From NCBI GenBank assembly GCA_017461985.1, contig JAFTSA010000007.1, forward strand, positions 1-64,000: DNA of 64,000 nt, read 5' to 3'. The notes under the pieces were generated by a model. It was not told the origin of the DNA. It did no database searches and saw only the letters and a program-made list of their open reading frames with translations. Source of the DNA: Clostridia bacterium (GTDB lineage: Bacteria > Bacillota > Clostridia > Christensenellales > CAG-917). Of this stretch, positions 43,990 through 56,155 are shown piece after piece. Position 1 is the first letter of the stretch, and each line of letters opens with the position of its first letter. The position numbers and the translations under genes were made by a program.

Positions 43990-44195
43990 ACTCGACGCGA
44001 TTGACTTCGTAGCAATCGCTATTCCGTCGCTTTGCTCCTTACGGCTCTCGCACATTAAGCGGCGTCGCCTCATTATGCCACTTGTTGCGTTGGTGCAAAA
44101 AAAATCAGAGCGCACCCGCAACTTCGTACTCTCGTCTGGTGCGACGCGATTGACGGCTTTGCCGTAGCAATACGCTCTTCCGTTCCTTACGGCGC
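43990..44195. repeat. GC-rich duplicated structured sequence
   Basis: CGACGCGATTGAC...GTAGCAAT..CGCT.TTCCGT...TTACGGC occurs at about 43992-44054 and again at 44138-44192. Each copy contains GCGATTG...CAATCGC-type inverted repeats, the second with a nested ACGGC-TTT-GCCGT hairpin. GCGCACC...GGTGCG (about 44110-44143) links the copies. Composition is more GC-rich than the surroundings, and no open frame looks coding. Confidence 0.55.
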
Positions 44196-44316
44196 TCCCT
44201 TCCTCGTCGCCGCTGCTCCTCGCGTTCCGTCACGCAACAAGTAAGTGCTTGTATAAGTACGCTTTTAATAGACCATACGTTTCTAAAAAGGCAATAAATC
44301 GATGAAGAGCGCGAAA

Positions 44317-44376
44317 AGCCCCTTATAGACCGACCGCCGTGTACTTGCCGTACATAAGGGTGAGCTATAAGGGGCT
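44317..44376 (-). terminator. Long hairpin downstream of the GH13 glucosidase gene
   Basis: AGCCCCTTATAG (44317-44328) pairs perfectly with CTATAAGGGGCT (44365-44376); the loop holds a GTAC...GTAC hairpin. The minus strand continues CTTTTCGC. The pairing continues imperfectly outward to AAATCG/CGATTT at 44296 and 44397. Weak terminator or structured RNA. Confidence 0.45.
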
Positions 44377-44406
44377 TGACAATGCTATTCGCGATTTAGT
44401 GCCTTT

Positions 44407-46089
44407 TTATTCGTGGCAGGCGCTAGCCTTACAAGCAAACACTCTTGCCTCATAAGGACGGAGGGTGTCACCCAATTCGTCTTTGTAGTTGGAGAGGATT
44501 TCGGTTGCTTTGGGGCAGATGTATTTTGCCACTTTCTTGGTGGGGATTGTCTTTTCGGACAGGTTGATGACAACGGTCAGTTTTGAGCCGTCTTCGCCAA
44601 GCTTGTCATAGACGAAAAGTTGTTTATGTCCCTTGAGGTGGAGTTTGAATTGACCGTAGATGGCTGCATCGGTGTATTCCTTGCGGAGTGCGATTGCCTT
44701 GCGGTAGAAGTTGAGTTGTGAGTCAGGATCATCTTCTTGTGATGCCACGTTGACGTCCACGTAATTGGGGTTGACTGTGTACCAAGGTGTGCCGGTGGTG
44801 AAGCCTGCATTTGCAGTTGCATCCCATTGGACGGGTGTACGTGCGTTGTCACGGGCTGCATATTTTGCCATCTTGAAGATTTTTTCGGGTGAGAATATCT
44901 TGAGTTTTTCAAGGAGGCTCTTTGTTGAGAAGGTGCTGACGTCAACAAAGTCTTCCCACTTTTCATAGTCAAGGTTGCTCATGCCGATTTCTTGACCTTG
45001 ATAGACAAAGTGTGAACCGCTGAGGAAGGTGTACATTGTGCAGAGTGCCTTGCCACTTTCAAAGCGATATTTTTCACTGCCGTATCTTGAAATATTACGA
45101 GGTTGGTCGTGGTTTTCAATATAGTTGGTGTTCCAGCCCTTGCCGTAGAGTTTTGTTTGCCAGTTGTTGTACACTCTCTTAAGTTTGCGGAGTGAGAAAG
45201 GCAATCTCATCCAGCTGATGAAGATGCAGTCTGCTTCCATGTGTTGGAAACCGAACATCATATCAAGGACTCTGTTTTCACCGCTGACGTACTTCAGTGC
45301 GTTTTTGGGAGTCATCATAGGTGCTTCACCAAGTTGCATACGGTCGGGATATTCCTTGACCACTTCTCTGTATTCGGTGAGATACTTGATGAGGTTAGGA
45401 CCGGGGGAATAGTGTTCCATACCTCTCACTGCGGGGAGGGGGAAACCATTGGGGAGACCTTCTCTCTTGGAGATGAAGGTGATGACGTCTTCTCTAAATC
45501 CGTCAACGCCCATATCAAGCCAGTAGCGGATGATGTTTTTGACTTCTTCACGGACTGCAGGGTTATCGTGGTTGAGGTCGGGTTGTTCAACTGCAAAGAG
45601 GTGGAGATAATATTCGCCACGTTCTTCGTTCCACTTCCAGCCGTCACCGGGGAAAGTTGCCATCCAGTTGTTGGGGAACTTCTTTCCGTCTTTGCCCTTG
45701 CCGGGACGCCAGATATAATAATCCTTATATTTGGGGTCGCCTGCTGCGGACTTCTTGAACCATTCGTGTTGGTCGCTGGTGTGGTTGATGACAAGGTCCA
45801 TGATGACTTTCATACCACGTGCGTGTGCTCCGTCGAGAACTTCTTTGAACTCTTCGTTGGTGCCGTATTCGGGGTTGATATTGTAGTAGTCTGCGATGTC
45901 ATAACCGTAGTCTGCTTGAGGTGATGCATACAGAGGTGAGAACCAAATTGCGTCTGCGCCGAGGCTCTTTATGTAGTCAAGTTTTGAAAGGATACCTTTG
46001 AGGTCACCGATGCCGTCGCCGTCACCATCTTTGAATGAACGAGGCCAAACTTGATACACACACATTTCCTTGTACCATTGTCTATCCAT
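44407..46089 (-). CDS. GH13 alpha-glucosidase (oligo-1,6-glucosidase type)
   Basis: Intracellular enzyme (no signal peptide) that hydrolyses terminal alpha-glucosidic bonds of malto- or isomalto-oligosaccharides. 560 residues; YQVWPRSFKDGDGDGIGDL start, DLVINHTSDQHEWF, nucleophile Asp in DGFREDVITF, acid/base Glu in MQLGEAPMM and IENHDQPRNISRYG. The ENHDQPR form is typical of the GH13_31 subfamily. The QLGEAPM context (often TVGE) is conserved in function. It probably finishes breakdown of maltodextrins imported by the 7-20 kb locus. Strict specificity cannot be told from sequence. Confidence 0.88.
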   Translation of the reverse strand: MDRQWYKEMCVYQVWPRSFKDGDGDGIGDLKGILSKLDYIKSLGADAIWFSPLYASPQADYGYDIADYYNINPEYGTNEEFKEVLDGAHARGMKVIMDLVINHTSDQHEWFKKSAAGDPKYKDYYIWRPGKGKDGKKFPNNWMATFPGDGWKWNEERGEYYLHLFAVEQPDLNHDNPAVREEVKNIIRYWLDMGVDGFREDVITFISKREGLPNGFPLPAVRGMEHYSPGPNLIKYLTEYREVVKEYPDRMQLGEAPMMTPKNALKYVSGENRVLDMMFGFQHMEADCIFISWMRLPFSLRKLKRVYNNWQTKLYGKGWNTNYIENHDQPRNISRYGSEKYRFESGKALCTMYTFLSGSHFVYQGQEIGMSNLDYEKWEDFVDVSTFSTKSLLEKLKIFSPEKIFKMAKYAARDNARTPVQWDATANAGFTTGTPWYTVNPNYVDVNVASQEDDPDSQLNFYRKAIALRKEYTDAAIYGQFKLHLKGHKQLFVYDKLGEDGSKLTVVINLSEKTIPTKKVAKYICPKATEILSNYKDELGDTLRPYEARVFACKASACHE

Positions 46090-46164
46090 AATTTTTCTCC
46101 TTGAAAATTGTATTTTTCTTGTTGGTTTTCAGTGGATTACACCACGAATTATTTGTCACTAAAA

Positions 46165-46202
46165 TCACAAAAAGCGAGGTTTTACGCTCGCTTTTGTGAT
46201 GA
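46165..46202 (-). terminator. Terminator of gyrBA
   Basis: TCACAAAAAGCGAG and CTCGCTTTTGTGA form a long stem between gyrA and the glucosidase gene. Confidence 0.8.
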
Positions 46203-46210
46203 TAAAGTGC

Positions 46211-48778
46211 TTATTCTGTCACTTGTTCAGTTGTTTCAACCACTTCGGTTGCAGGGGTTTCAGTGGCAACGGGATTGCCGTCTGCATCCAGTTCAACCTC
46301 AGGCTCGTCCTCTTCATAAGGTGCAAGTGCGATGGACACAACGCTGGTCTTGCTGTCCTTAAGACGCATGATGCGGACGCCTTGTGTTGCTCTGCCGATA
46401 CGGCTGATTTCGTCTGCATGGACTCTGATGACAATGCCACCTGCGGTGATCATCATCACGTCTGCGTTGTCGTCAAGGACCTTCATATTGATGAGGTCGC
46501 CGGTCTTGTCGTTGAAGACGCCTGCCTTGACGCCCTTGCCTGCTCTGCCTTGGAGAGGATATTCACTTATTGAACTTCTCTTGCCAAAGCCGTTTGAAGT
46601 GACGGTGAGGATTTCGCTGTTTTCATGGACCACTGCAAGGTCAACCATATATGCGCCCTCTGCAAGTCTCATTGACTTGACGCCCATTGCCGTTCTGCCA
46701 ACCAAGCGGACGGTGTTTTCATTGAAACGGATGCAGTAGCCTTCGCTTGATGCCATGATGAGTTCATCATTGCCGGTGGTGAGCACTGCTTCGATGAGTT
46801 CGTCATCTTCGTTGAACTTGATTGCAATCTTGCCGTTTCTCTTCACTGATTCAAACTCGGTGAGAGGAGTACGCTTGATGAGGCCTTGCTTTGTTGCAAG
46901 GATAAGGTTGAAGCCTTCCTTGTCTTCGGGGAGACGGAGGATTGCTTGCACCTTTTCACCGGGAACAAGTTGAAGAAGGTTGACCATTGCTCTACCGCGA
47001 GCGGTCTTTGATGCTTCGGGGATTTCGTAGCCCTTCAAGACAAATGCCTTTCCAAGGTTGGTGAAGAACATAAGGTCTTGGTGGGTGTGTGCGATGAAGA
47101 GTTTTTCAACAAAGTCGTCGTCCTTTGCCTTGTGACCTGTGATGCCAACGCCACCGCGGTGTTGTGAGTGATATTCACTGACTGCTTGACGCTTGATGTA
47201 TCCGCCGTGAGTCATGCTGACCACGATGTCTTCTTGCTCGATGAGGTCGCCGATGTCAAGTTCAGAGTAGTCATAGCTGAGTTCACTGAGTCTGGGTGAA
47301 GCAAATCTTGACTTGATTTCAAGCATTTCGTCAACGATGATTTTGTCGATTGCTTCGGTTGATGAGAGGATACGGTTGTATTCTGCGATTTCTTGATGTT
47401 TTTGTTCAAGTTCTTCCTTGATTTTTTCCACTTCAAGGCCTGTGAGGCGTTGCAGACGCATTTCAAGGATTGACACGGCTTGGGCTTCATCAAGAGCAAA
47501 GCGTGCTGTCAAATTGGCGATTGCGCCTTGACGGTCGGGGCTCTTCTTGAGGAGTTCAACCACTTCGTCAATGTTGGCAAGTGCGATTGCAAGACCTTCA
47601 AGGATATGTGCTCTTTCTTGTGCCTTTTCAAGGTCAAACTTGGTGCGACGTGTGATGACGTCTTCTTGGTGGATGATGTAGTTTTCAAGGATTTCTTTCA
47701 GGTTGAGAATCTTGGGTACACCGTCAACCAATGCAAGCATAATCATTGAGTTGTTGACTTGCAGTTGAGTTTGTTTGAAGAGGGTGTTGAGGACAACTTG
47801 TGCGTTGTAATCCTTCTTTGTTTCAACAACGATACGCATACCGTGGCGGTCTGTTTCTTCGCTAAGGTCTGCGATGCCTTCAATCTTCTTGTCTTTGACT
47901 TGCTCTGCGATGTTTTCGATGAGCTTTGCCTTGTTGACTTGATAGGGGATTTCAGTGATGATGATTCTGCTCTTTCCGTTGGGAAGTTCCTCAATTTCAG
48001 TCTTTGCACGGAGCACTGCACTGCCCTTGCCGGTGCGGTATGCTTGTTTGACACCGCCTCTGCCAAGAATAAGTGCGCCAGTGGGATAGTCGGGAGCAGG
48101 GATGTATTCCATCAAATCGTCAACTGTAAGGTCGGGATTTTGGATGAGTGCAACGGTTGCATCAATAACTTCACCAAGGTTGTGGGGAGGAATTGAGGTT
48201 GCCATACCAACTGCAATACCGTCTGAGCCGTTGACGAGAAGGTTGGGGAATCTTGAAGGAAGGACAACAGGTTGTTCACGAGTGTCGTCAAAGTTGGGAT
48301 AGAGGTCGACGGTCTTTTTGTCGATATCTCTTATCATTTCAAGAGCCACTTTGCTCAGTCTTGCTTCGGTATAACGATATGCTGCAGCGGGGTCGCCGTC
48401 AACAGAGCCGAAGTTGCCGTGACCTTCAACAAGAGGACATCTTATTGAGAAGTCTTGTGCAAGACGGACCATTGCATCATAAACTGAACTATCGCCGTGA
48501 GGGTGATATTTACCAAGCACTTCACCAACCACCATAGCACTCTTTCTAAAGGGCTTGTCGGGGGTGAGGCCAAGTTCGTTCATGGCGTAGAGGATACGAC
48601 GATGGACAGGTTTCAAACCGTCACGTACGTCAGGGATTGCACGGGATACGTTGACTGCCATTGCGTAGCTGATAAATGACTTTTTCAGCTCTTGTTGGAC
48701 TTCAAGATTGACTATCTTGCTGTCTTTGAGATGTTCCACGTATTCGGTATTTTTGAAATCATTATTCTTGATTGTCAT
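46211..48778 (-). CDS. gyrA: DNA gyrase subunit A
   Basis: Breaks and rejoins DNA for negative supercoiling. 855 residues. Catalytic Tyr in [12 protein letters not shown]; the quinolone region reads [12 protein letters not shown], with the sensitive-type Ser and Asp. A C-terminal six-blade beta-pinwheel is present ([20 protein letters not shown] repeats). The GyrA box reads QHRGGVG rather than the usual QRRGGKG, a milder basic form. The end is an acidic tail rich in Glu, Val and Thr. It follows gyrB by 13 bp. Confidence 0.95.
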   Translation of the reverse strand: MTIKNNDFKNTEYVEHLKDSKIVNLEVQQELKKSFISYAMAVNVSRAIPDVRDGLKPVHRRILYAMNELGLTPDKPFRKSAMVVGEVLGKYHPHGDSSVYDAMVRLAQDFSIRCPLVEGHGNFGSVDGDPAAAYRYTEARLSKVALEMIRDIDKKTVDLYPNFDDTREQPVVLPSRFPNLLVNGSDGIAVGMATSIPPHNLGEVIDATVALIQNPDLTVDDLMEYIPAPDYPTGALILGRGGVKQAYRTGKGSAVLRAKTEIEELPNGKSRIIITEIPYQVNKAKLIENIAEQVKDKKIEGIADLSEETDRHGMRIVVETKKDYNAQVVLNTLFKQTQLQVNNSMIMLALVDGVPKILNLKEILENYIIHQEDVITRRTKFDLEKAQERAHILEGLAIALANIDEVVELLKKSPDRQGAIANLTARFALDEAQAVSILEMRLQRLTGLEVEKIKEELEQKHQEIAEYNRILSSTEAIDKIIVDEMLEIKSRFASPRLSELSYDYSELDIGDLIEQEDIVVSMTHGGYIKRQAVSEYHSQHRGGVGITGHKAKDDDFVEKLFIAHTHQDLMFFTNLGKAFVLKGYEIPEASKTARGRAMVNLLQLVPGEKVQAILRLPEDKEGFNLILATKQGLIKRTPLTEFESVKRNGKIAIKFNEDDELIEAVLTTGNDELIMASSEGYCIRFNENTVRLVGRTAMGVKSMRLAEGAYMVDLAVVHENSEILTVTSNGFGKRSSISEYPLQGRAGKGVKAGVFNDKTGDLINMKVLDDNADVMMITAGGIVIRVHADEISRIGRATQGVRIMRLKDSKTSVVSIALAPYEEDEPEVELDADGNPVATETPATEVVETTEQVTE

Positions 48779-48791
48779 AGTTTATACCCCC

Positions 48792-50910
<2,119 letters not shown>

Positions 50911-51076
50911 AAGACGGGGCTGGCTTCGGGGTTTTCAACCTTCTTCTTGTCGGTTTTTGTCGAATTTTGAAAAAGAAAAATTGACAGCCATCTCTTTTGT
51001 GTGTATGGTTGAATATGAACGGGGCAAAAAACAGCCCTTGACAAATTGTTTATTAACTCTAAAAACACAAAAGAAA

Positions 51077-51961
51077 ATGAAACCTTCCTTTTCAAGAAAA
51101 TCTATATCCGTGATTTCAGTTGCCCTCATTGTCACAATTATGATGGCAGTGTTTTCATTTTCTTCTTCAACCGCTCTTGCAGAAGATAACTCCGTGTCAG
51201 TGTCCGTTGAGGACGGCAAATATATCCTCAGTTGGAGGGCGTATTCCGCCGACACTTCCTCTTTCAACGGATACGTCATCTCGGTTGACGGCTCATACAC
51301 CTATCTTGACGGATATTATTTCACCTATTTTGACATTACAGACCTGGTTGCAGGTGGCGGAGAGCATCAAATTTCCGTCTACGCAAGTCTAGACGGCGGT
51401 TTACAACGGATTGGCTCTTGTCTTGTGAAAGTCATCGTCAGCCTTGACAAAGCACGAAATATCCGCCTTTCAAGCGGTTTTCTCTTTTGGGATAAGGTGA
51501 AAAACGCAGATGTATATCTCGTTTTCATCAACAACGTTTTCGTTGGTCGCACCGATGAAGAAACGTTGTACGCCGATGACCTTTTGTCCACCACAAAAGA
51601 CAGTGTTATCGTGGCGATTGTCCCTTTCAGCGACAGCCCTTATCACATATCCCCTGCGCCCACTTATCAAACAATAAATCTCAAAAAGGTCATTGAGGCG
51701 GATTTGGATTTCTACGTCTTCAACACCAAAGACGGAGTTGTCATCTCTTGGCAACCTGTTGGAGAAATCCTCTTTTCTTACACGTTGACCAAAGATGGTG
51801 AAACTATATCTTACGGCAACGTCACCTCATCAACCTTGACTTTTGAAACTCTTGCGGACGGCACTTATTCCTTATCAGTGTTTGGTGAGGATAAAGTTTT
51901 CAAATATGATTTTGGCGCAATCACTTTTTCAGTGGAAAACGGGGAGGTGACTTATGAATAG
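51077..51961 (+). CDS. Secreted protein with Ig/fibronectin-like repeats, unknown function
   Basis: The chosen ATG at 51077 starts a normal signal peptide (basic start, SVISVALIVTIMMAVFSFSS, cleavage near TALAED). The 294-residue protein is then a series of beta-strand modules of about 90 residues with patterns such as GKYILSWRAYSADTSSFNGY, SSGFLFWDKVKNADVYLVF and KDGVVISWQPVGEILFSY, like fibronectin type III or similar folds. The 65-codon extension upstream overlaps the divergent control region. Its stop overlaps the next gene, so the two are coupled. Not a named family. Confidence 0.7.
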   Translation: MKPSFSRKSISVISVALIVTIMMAVFSFSSSTALAEDNSVSVSVEDGKYILSWRAYSADTSSFNGYVISVDGSYTYLDGYYFTYFDITDLVAGGGEHQISVYASLDGGLQRIGSCLVKVIVSLDKARNIRLSSGFLFWDKVKNADVYLVFINNVFVGRTDEETLYADDLLSTTKDSVIVAIVPFSDSPYHISPAPTYQTINLKKVIEADLDFYVFNTKDGVVISWQPVGEILFSYTLTKDGETISYGNVTSSTLTFETLADGTYSLSVFGEDKVFKYDFGAITFSVENGEVTYE

Positions 51962-53015
51962 ACGTATAACCATCACCCTAATCATCCTCGTTGTCATTGC
52001 ATTGTCAACAACTCTTTTTGCTTGCGACAGCACCCCTGACTACACCAACAACGGTCTGACCGTCAGTGGCAAATGTATCTATGACGGCGCACCACTTGAA
52101 GGTGTGAAAATTATCCTTGACTTTGAGGTTGTTTCCACAACCGACGAGGGTGGAGTATTCTCTGTTGACGGACTTGAAAAGGGTGACAAACTCACCTTTG
52201 AAAAGGATGGTTTTGTCTTCTATCCCAACACTTACAAGGTCAGCGGTGACGTGTATGACTTGCGTGTTGAGGCATATCTTGACACCACCGTTGGCGCTCC
52301 CGATGACGACCAAAATGGGGACAACACTGGCGATAATTCAGGTGACAATAGCGGTGAAAATTCTGGCAATAATGATAGCGAAAACACCGATGACAATGGC
52401 AGTGACGATGACCTTTCAGGTGGCACCGACACCGACGACACAACCACTGAAATAAAAACGTATGATTGCATAAACGCAGGTTTATCCTTTGAAAATGACA
52501 ACATTAAACTTGTATTTTGCGTTGAAAAGGGATTTTCTTCTCTTTCTGTTTCAGTGTTCGCAGACCTCACTTCCTCATCAATAAACGTCACTGATGATAT
52601 GAAAGTTGCCGAGTTTAATCTTGGTGAAAACACCGTTGTTCAATACGAAATTGACGTGACGGACTTTGCAAAAGAGGAGTGTGTTTTCACCGTGTCACCT
52701 CGCAATGAAAAGGGTGAAAAAGGTGAAGAGGCAAGTGTCACGTTTATCCCTCAATCAACAGCAAAGGCAGTCACTATCACCCTTGACGGAAGCGTCATAA
52801 GGCTATACAATATTGACGTGTATGCAACCAACTATCTTGTCATCAATGACGTGAATATGGGTGTTGTAAATGGTGACACTGTTAACCTCTCCGCCTACAA
52901 AACTCTAAGCGAGGGCGTTGTTTCAATCCGTATTCTTTCGGTGAAGGAAGGGTCGTTCCCTTCATATTCCAACACTATCAACGTTGAATTGCAGGTGCAA
53001 AATGACAATGACTGA
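51954..53015 (+). CDS. Surface lipoprotein with carboxypeptidase-regulatory-like domain
   Basis: 353 residues; lipobox TLFAC (Cys24). Residues 35-105 form a transthyretin-like (carboxypeptidase regulatory) domain: LTVSGKCIYDGAPLEGVKI, then TTDEGGVFSVDGLEKGDKLTF. A linker of Asp, Asn, Gly and Ser repeats (GDNTGDNSGDNSGENSGNN) precedes about 200 residues of beta-rich sequence. GGGGAGGTGA gives a strong start that overlaps the previous gene by 8 bp. It probably works with that secreted protein at the surface; the function is unknown. Confidence 0.75.
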   Translation: MNRRITITLIILVVIALSTTLFACDSTPDYTNNGLTVSGKCIYDGAPLEGVKIILDFEVVSTTDEGGVFSVDGLEKGDKLTFEKDGFVFYPNTYKVSGDVYDLRVEAYLDTTVGAPDDDQNGDNTGDNSGDNSGENSGNNDSENTDDNGSDDDLSGGTDTDDTTTEIKTYDCINAGLSFENDNIKLVFCVEKGFSSLSVSVFADLTSSSINVTDDMKVAEFNLGENTVVQYEIDVTDFAKEECVFTVSPRNEKGEKGEEASVTFIPQSTAKAVTITLDGSVIRLYNIDVYATNYLVINDVNMGVVNGDTVNLSAYKTLSEGVVSIRILSVKEGSFPSYSNTINVELQVQNDND

Positions 53016-53697
53016 ATTCAAAAAATGGCTAGACGGCCCAGAAGACGTGGAGTCCGCAAAAGAGATTGCGGTGCAATATGACTTGCACTATTACACTCAC
53101 CGCGAAGAAGTACTCAACGTTTTCACTCACTTTTTAGGGGTTGTTTTCAGTATCATCGGCATGGTGCTTATGCTCATAAAAGCCACCTCAACTTTGTCCT
53201 ACGTGTCTGCCGTGCTGTGCTCGACAGGTTTTCTCACTCTCTACGTCAACTCCACCACCTATCACGCCATACAAAACCCCAAAATCAAGGCGATTATGCG
53301 CAAGGTGGACTACTGCTCCGTCAACCTCATCGTCATATCTTGTGGCACTGGGGTTGCTTTTTTGACAGGAAGATACGAGGGCTTCATCATCTACGGTGTA
53401 TGCCTATTCCTCACCGCCCTTGCATTGACTCTGTCCCTTGTCAATTTCCGCAAATTCCGTATGTTTTCCTTTGCCACAAACTTCCTCATCGGCGGACTTT
53501 TGGTGGGAGCATACTTCATCACAGGCACACACTTCACAACTGCTGAATTGGTGCTCAATGCCTTAGGCATTGTGTCAGTCCTCATCGGCTCAGTGCTGTT
53601 TGTCATACACAAACCTTATATACACGCGGTATTTCATGTATTCGTGCTTGTTGGACCAATTCTTTTCTGGACCGCCAACTATCTTATGCTCACTTAA
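53002..53697 (+). CDS. Hemolysin III/PAQR-family membrane protein
   Basis: 231 residues with seven predicted membrane helices. The family residues are present: HREEVLNVFTHFLG near the start, YHAIQNPKIKAIMRKVDYCSV in the middle and a final HAVFHVFVLVG. Members are metal-dependent membrane hydrolase-like proteins or regulators of membrane properties; activity as a hemolysin is doubtful. The ATG at 53002 with AGGTG upstream overlaps the lipoprotein gene by 14 bp. A terminator follows. Confidence 0.85.
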   Translation: MTMTEFKKWLDGPEDVESAKEIAVQYDLHYYTHREEVLNVFTHFLGVVFSIIGMVLMLIKATSTLSYVSAVLCSTGFLTLYVNSTTYHAIQNPKIKAIMRKVDYCSVNLIVISCGTGVAFLTGRYEGFIIYGVCLFLTALALTLSLVNFRKFRMFSFATNFLIGGLLVGAYFITGTHFTTAELVLNALGIVSVLIGSVLFVIHKPYIHAVFHVFVLVGPILFWTANYLMLT

Positions 53698-53709
53698 TCA
53701 AATAAATTA

Positions 53710-53737
53710 AAAGGACGGCAACGCCGTCCTTTTATAA
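53710..53737 (+). terminator. Terminator of the 51-53.7 kb operon
   Basis: AAAAGGACGGC-AAC-GCCGTCCTTTT. Confidence 0.85.
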
Positions 53738-53767
53738 ATCTTTGATTTATAATTTTGTCACTTTTTC

Positions 53768-54301
53768 CTATTTTTCAATGGTTTTGTAGATTTTGTACGT
53801 GCCAAGATCACCGCTTTCAGACGTGCCAATGACAAATCGTCTTGCTACGAGTTTGTCAGGGACGGATATATCCTTCACTTTTTCGTAGGCTTTTGCCACT
53901 TTTTCGGTGTCATCGTCCATAAAAAGCGTGGTGTGAAACTTGAAATCAAGGTCGTATTCGTGAAGAGGCACACCAAATTTGTCACGAAGTGTATAGTTCA
54001 ATTCCTCACTCAAAGCATTCAAACGAGGGTTTTCCTGCATCCGTATCCAACAGATATTCTCGTGGAGTTCAATGCCCTTTACGGCGATTTCAAAGGGTTC
54101 AGTGCGGTCATAAATGGCAGTTATGGTGTCTTCAACCGCCTGAAAATCCTTTTCTTCCACCCTAAAAGAAATTTTGAGGGACACGTGCATAGGCAGAGTA
54201 AAGTTGCTGTGATCAACTCCAACCTCCTTTTCAACCGCCTTCGTCACCTCTTTGACCAAGCCATATTGACTGTCCATATCAATCCCAACCCAAACTATCA
54301 T
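53768..54301 (-). CDS. 2H phosphoesterase (2'-5' RNA ligase/cyclic phosphodiesterase-like)
   Basis: 177 residues with the two catalytic HxT/S motifs of the 2H family: HVSL (His39) and HTTL (His123), in a duplicated beta-alpha fold. Relatives hydrolyse 2',3'-cyclic phosphates or ADP-ribose 1'',2''-cyclic phosphate. The start MIVWVGIDMDS is typical of the first strand. It is followed at a distance by the small P-loop gene in the same direction; their RNA or nucleotide substrate is unknown. Confidence 0.8.
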   Translation of the reverse strand: MIVWVGIDMDSQYGLVKEVTKAVEKEVGVDHSNFTLPMHVSLKISFRVEEKDFQAVEDTITAIYDRTEPFEIAVKGIELHENICWIRMQENPRLNALSEELNYTLRDKFGVPLHEYDLDFKFHTTLFMDDDTEKVAKAYEKVKDISVPDKLVARRFVIGTSESGDLGTYKIYKTIEK

Positions 54302-54375
54302 ATTCTCTCCTATTATCTTGCCATATTAATATTATAACTTAACAAAGTTAAGTTAAAGTTGATGATTTCAATGTT

Positions 54376-54810
54376 CTAACCTTTTGATTTCAACTTTTCT
54401 ATCACTTCGTTTAAGTTGTATTCACCGGATTTCAATTTCATATCGCAGGGCAAATCGTCATACTTTCCGTGATTTTGTTCAAGCATTTTCTCAACGGGAA
54501 AAGGCAACATGCCTCTCATACGCGCCTTAAAACGTTCTTTAATGACGTCAAGGTCTGCGGTGAGCACAATCTTGACCGCGCCTTCAGGAAGCAAATCAAG
54601 GTGCTCTCGCTCGGTTATGACATAAATGAGGTTGTCGCCGTCAACGGCAGAGGACAAAATAGCCTTGAAAGTTGATTTTGCGTTGTCAGGATTTCTTTCA
54701 AGACGTAAAAAATCCTTGCCATTGAAGATTTTTCCGCCGATTTCACGACAAATACTCTCTGCAAGAGTGCTTTTGCCGACACAATTTTCACCGATTATTG
54801 CTATAAGCAC
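54376..54810 (-). CDS. Small P-loop nucleotide kinase-like protein
   Basis: 144 residues starting at a GTG (54810) with GAGGAAG upstream; an unsupported TTG at 54873 would add 21 residues. Walker A GENCVGKST is at residues 7-15. The remaining pattern (REHLDLLPEGAVKIVLTAD, then VIKERFKARMRG) resembles the lid and core of small nucleoside or adenylate kinases. No substrate can be named. It is the last gene before the 1.6-kb gene-poor region with parS sites. Confidence 0.65.
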   Translation of the reverse strand: MLIAIIGENCVGKSTLAESICREIGGKIFNGKDFLRLERNPDNAKSTFKAILSSAVDGDNLIYVITEREHLDLLPEGAVKIVLTADLDVIKERFKARMRGMLPFPVEKMLEQNHGKYDDLPCDMKLKSGEYNLNEVIEKLKSKG

Positions 54811-54991
54811 AGTGTCTTCCTCAAACAAAAGTGTTCTTGTGATGATTATATCATCAAAGTGTAAGTTTGACAATATTTATCTATTATATTAGTTCACTTG
54901 TTAACCTTTTTACGGCAAAAGTGGGTTTTTTCGGCGGTTTTTAGGGCATTTTTTAGGGTTTTTGAAGGTGAAATTTACATGGAGAAAGCCG

Positions 54992-55255
54992 ATGATTCAC
55001 GTAGAACAAAAAAATATCCTCAAAAAAAACAGAGTAAAAAACTTGTCGAAAGCAACAAATGAAAACAGCATAAGCTCTAAACAAGCAACGACGCAAACAA
55101 AAAAACCAGCAACGTTAAAGAAAAAAGACTCCCTATCAAAAAACAAAGCAAACAACGTTTATAGTGAGTTTTATTATGATTTCGGGTGGTTTTCTAGGTT
55201 TTTTGGAGAAAAACAAGCAAAACGTGGGCAATTTTATTGTGTAAAAACAGATTGA
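54992..55255 (+). CDS. Lysine-rich small protein, doubtful
   Basis: 87 codons from an ATG with GGAG seven bases upstream. The product is low in complexity (many Lys, Asn, Ser and Thr), then a more ordered end (YSEFYYDFGWFSRFFGEKQA). It matches no known family and lies in the partition region, so it may be a chance frame. The initiation segment is nearly repeated near 55424, where the following frame stops after 18 codons. Confidence 0.25.
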   Translation: MIHVEQKNILKKNRVKNLSKATNENSISSKQATTQTKKPATLKKKDSLSKNKANNVYSEFYYDFGWFSRFFGEKQAKRGQFYCVKTD

Positions 55256-55579
55256 TTGACAACTTATTTATGGGCAAAACACTAAAAAACAGGGTGAATT
55301 ATCCTAAAAAAGCATAGAAAACGGCTTGTAAAATACTAAAAAAACGTCTAGTTTGCGATTTTATAAAAAAATGTGAAACCATAATGTATTTTATTATATT
55401 TTTTGCGAAACAACAAGGGGTCAAATTTCAATGGAGAAAGAGGTGATTTTAACTAATAAAATTTTAGATGGAGGAAAAACGAAAAATTATTTTTCATAGG
55501 ATTTTCAAGTGGGAAAATCGGGCAAAAAGTGCCCAAAATGGGGTGTTTTGGGGTGTTTTTGGCCATTTTTGAGCGTTTT

Positions 55580-55595
55580 TGTTTCACATGAAACA
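55580..55595. promoter_or_regulatory. parS-like site 1
   Basis: TGTTTCACATGAAACA: one difference from the parS consensus TGTTNCACGTGAAACA known from Bacillus. Confidence 0.75.
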
Positions 55596-55612
55596 CAACC
55601 ACCAAGACGAAT

Positions 55613-55628
55613 TGTTCCACGTGAAACA
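55613..55628. promoter_or_regulatory. parS site 2
   Basis: TGTTCCACGTGAAACA: full match to TGTTNCACGTGAAACA. Confidence 0.9.
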
Positions 55629-55662
55629 TATATTTTTGCACCATTTTTCACCATTTCGGGAG

Positions 55663-55678
55663 TGTTTCACATGAAACG
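55663..55678. promoter_or_regulatory. parS-like site 3
   Basis: TGTTTCACATGAAACG: two differences from consensus. Confidence 0.65.
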
Positions 55679-56155
55679 CCGATTTTATTATATTTTTGCT
55701 ATTTTCAACGAAATTTTAGTATCCTGTGAAACGTCGGTTTTGTGTGGATTTGTCGCTTTTCGCCGTCAAATTTGACGGCTAAGTGGCTTATTTTCGTCCA
55801 AAATGGCTTGCGAAACAATTTGTCCACCTCGATTTGCCATAGGCAGGTGTTCATTTTGTCTTAACTTGCTGGCGATTGCAGTCATCGATGGCGGATTTGT
55901 GCATTTGTTTTGACTGATATGTGTTGTGATTGGGTTGTTGTGGTAAAATATGGCGGTTTAAGAAAGGGTTATTTTTTTTTCTATTGTTTGAAGATGAAAT
56001 TTTGTGATGGTCATCTCATCTTTTTCAAAGGTAGATTTTTGACGTTTTGAGCGGAAAAGTGTCGTAGGCAACCGGTCATACGACTCCGCAAAAAGGCATT
56101 TCGGTTGAAGAAAATATGTTTTCTATGTTTTGTTATAGAACGTTTTGTAGAAAAA

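Noticed and set aside
43884..44280. Open frame of 129 codons near 43778-44167
   Set aside because: It overlaps the end of uppP in another frame, has no ribosome binding site, and its codons follow the repeat structure instead of the genome's usual pattern.
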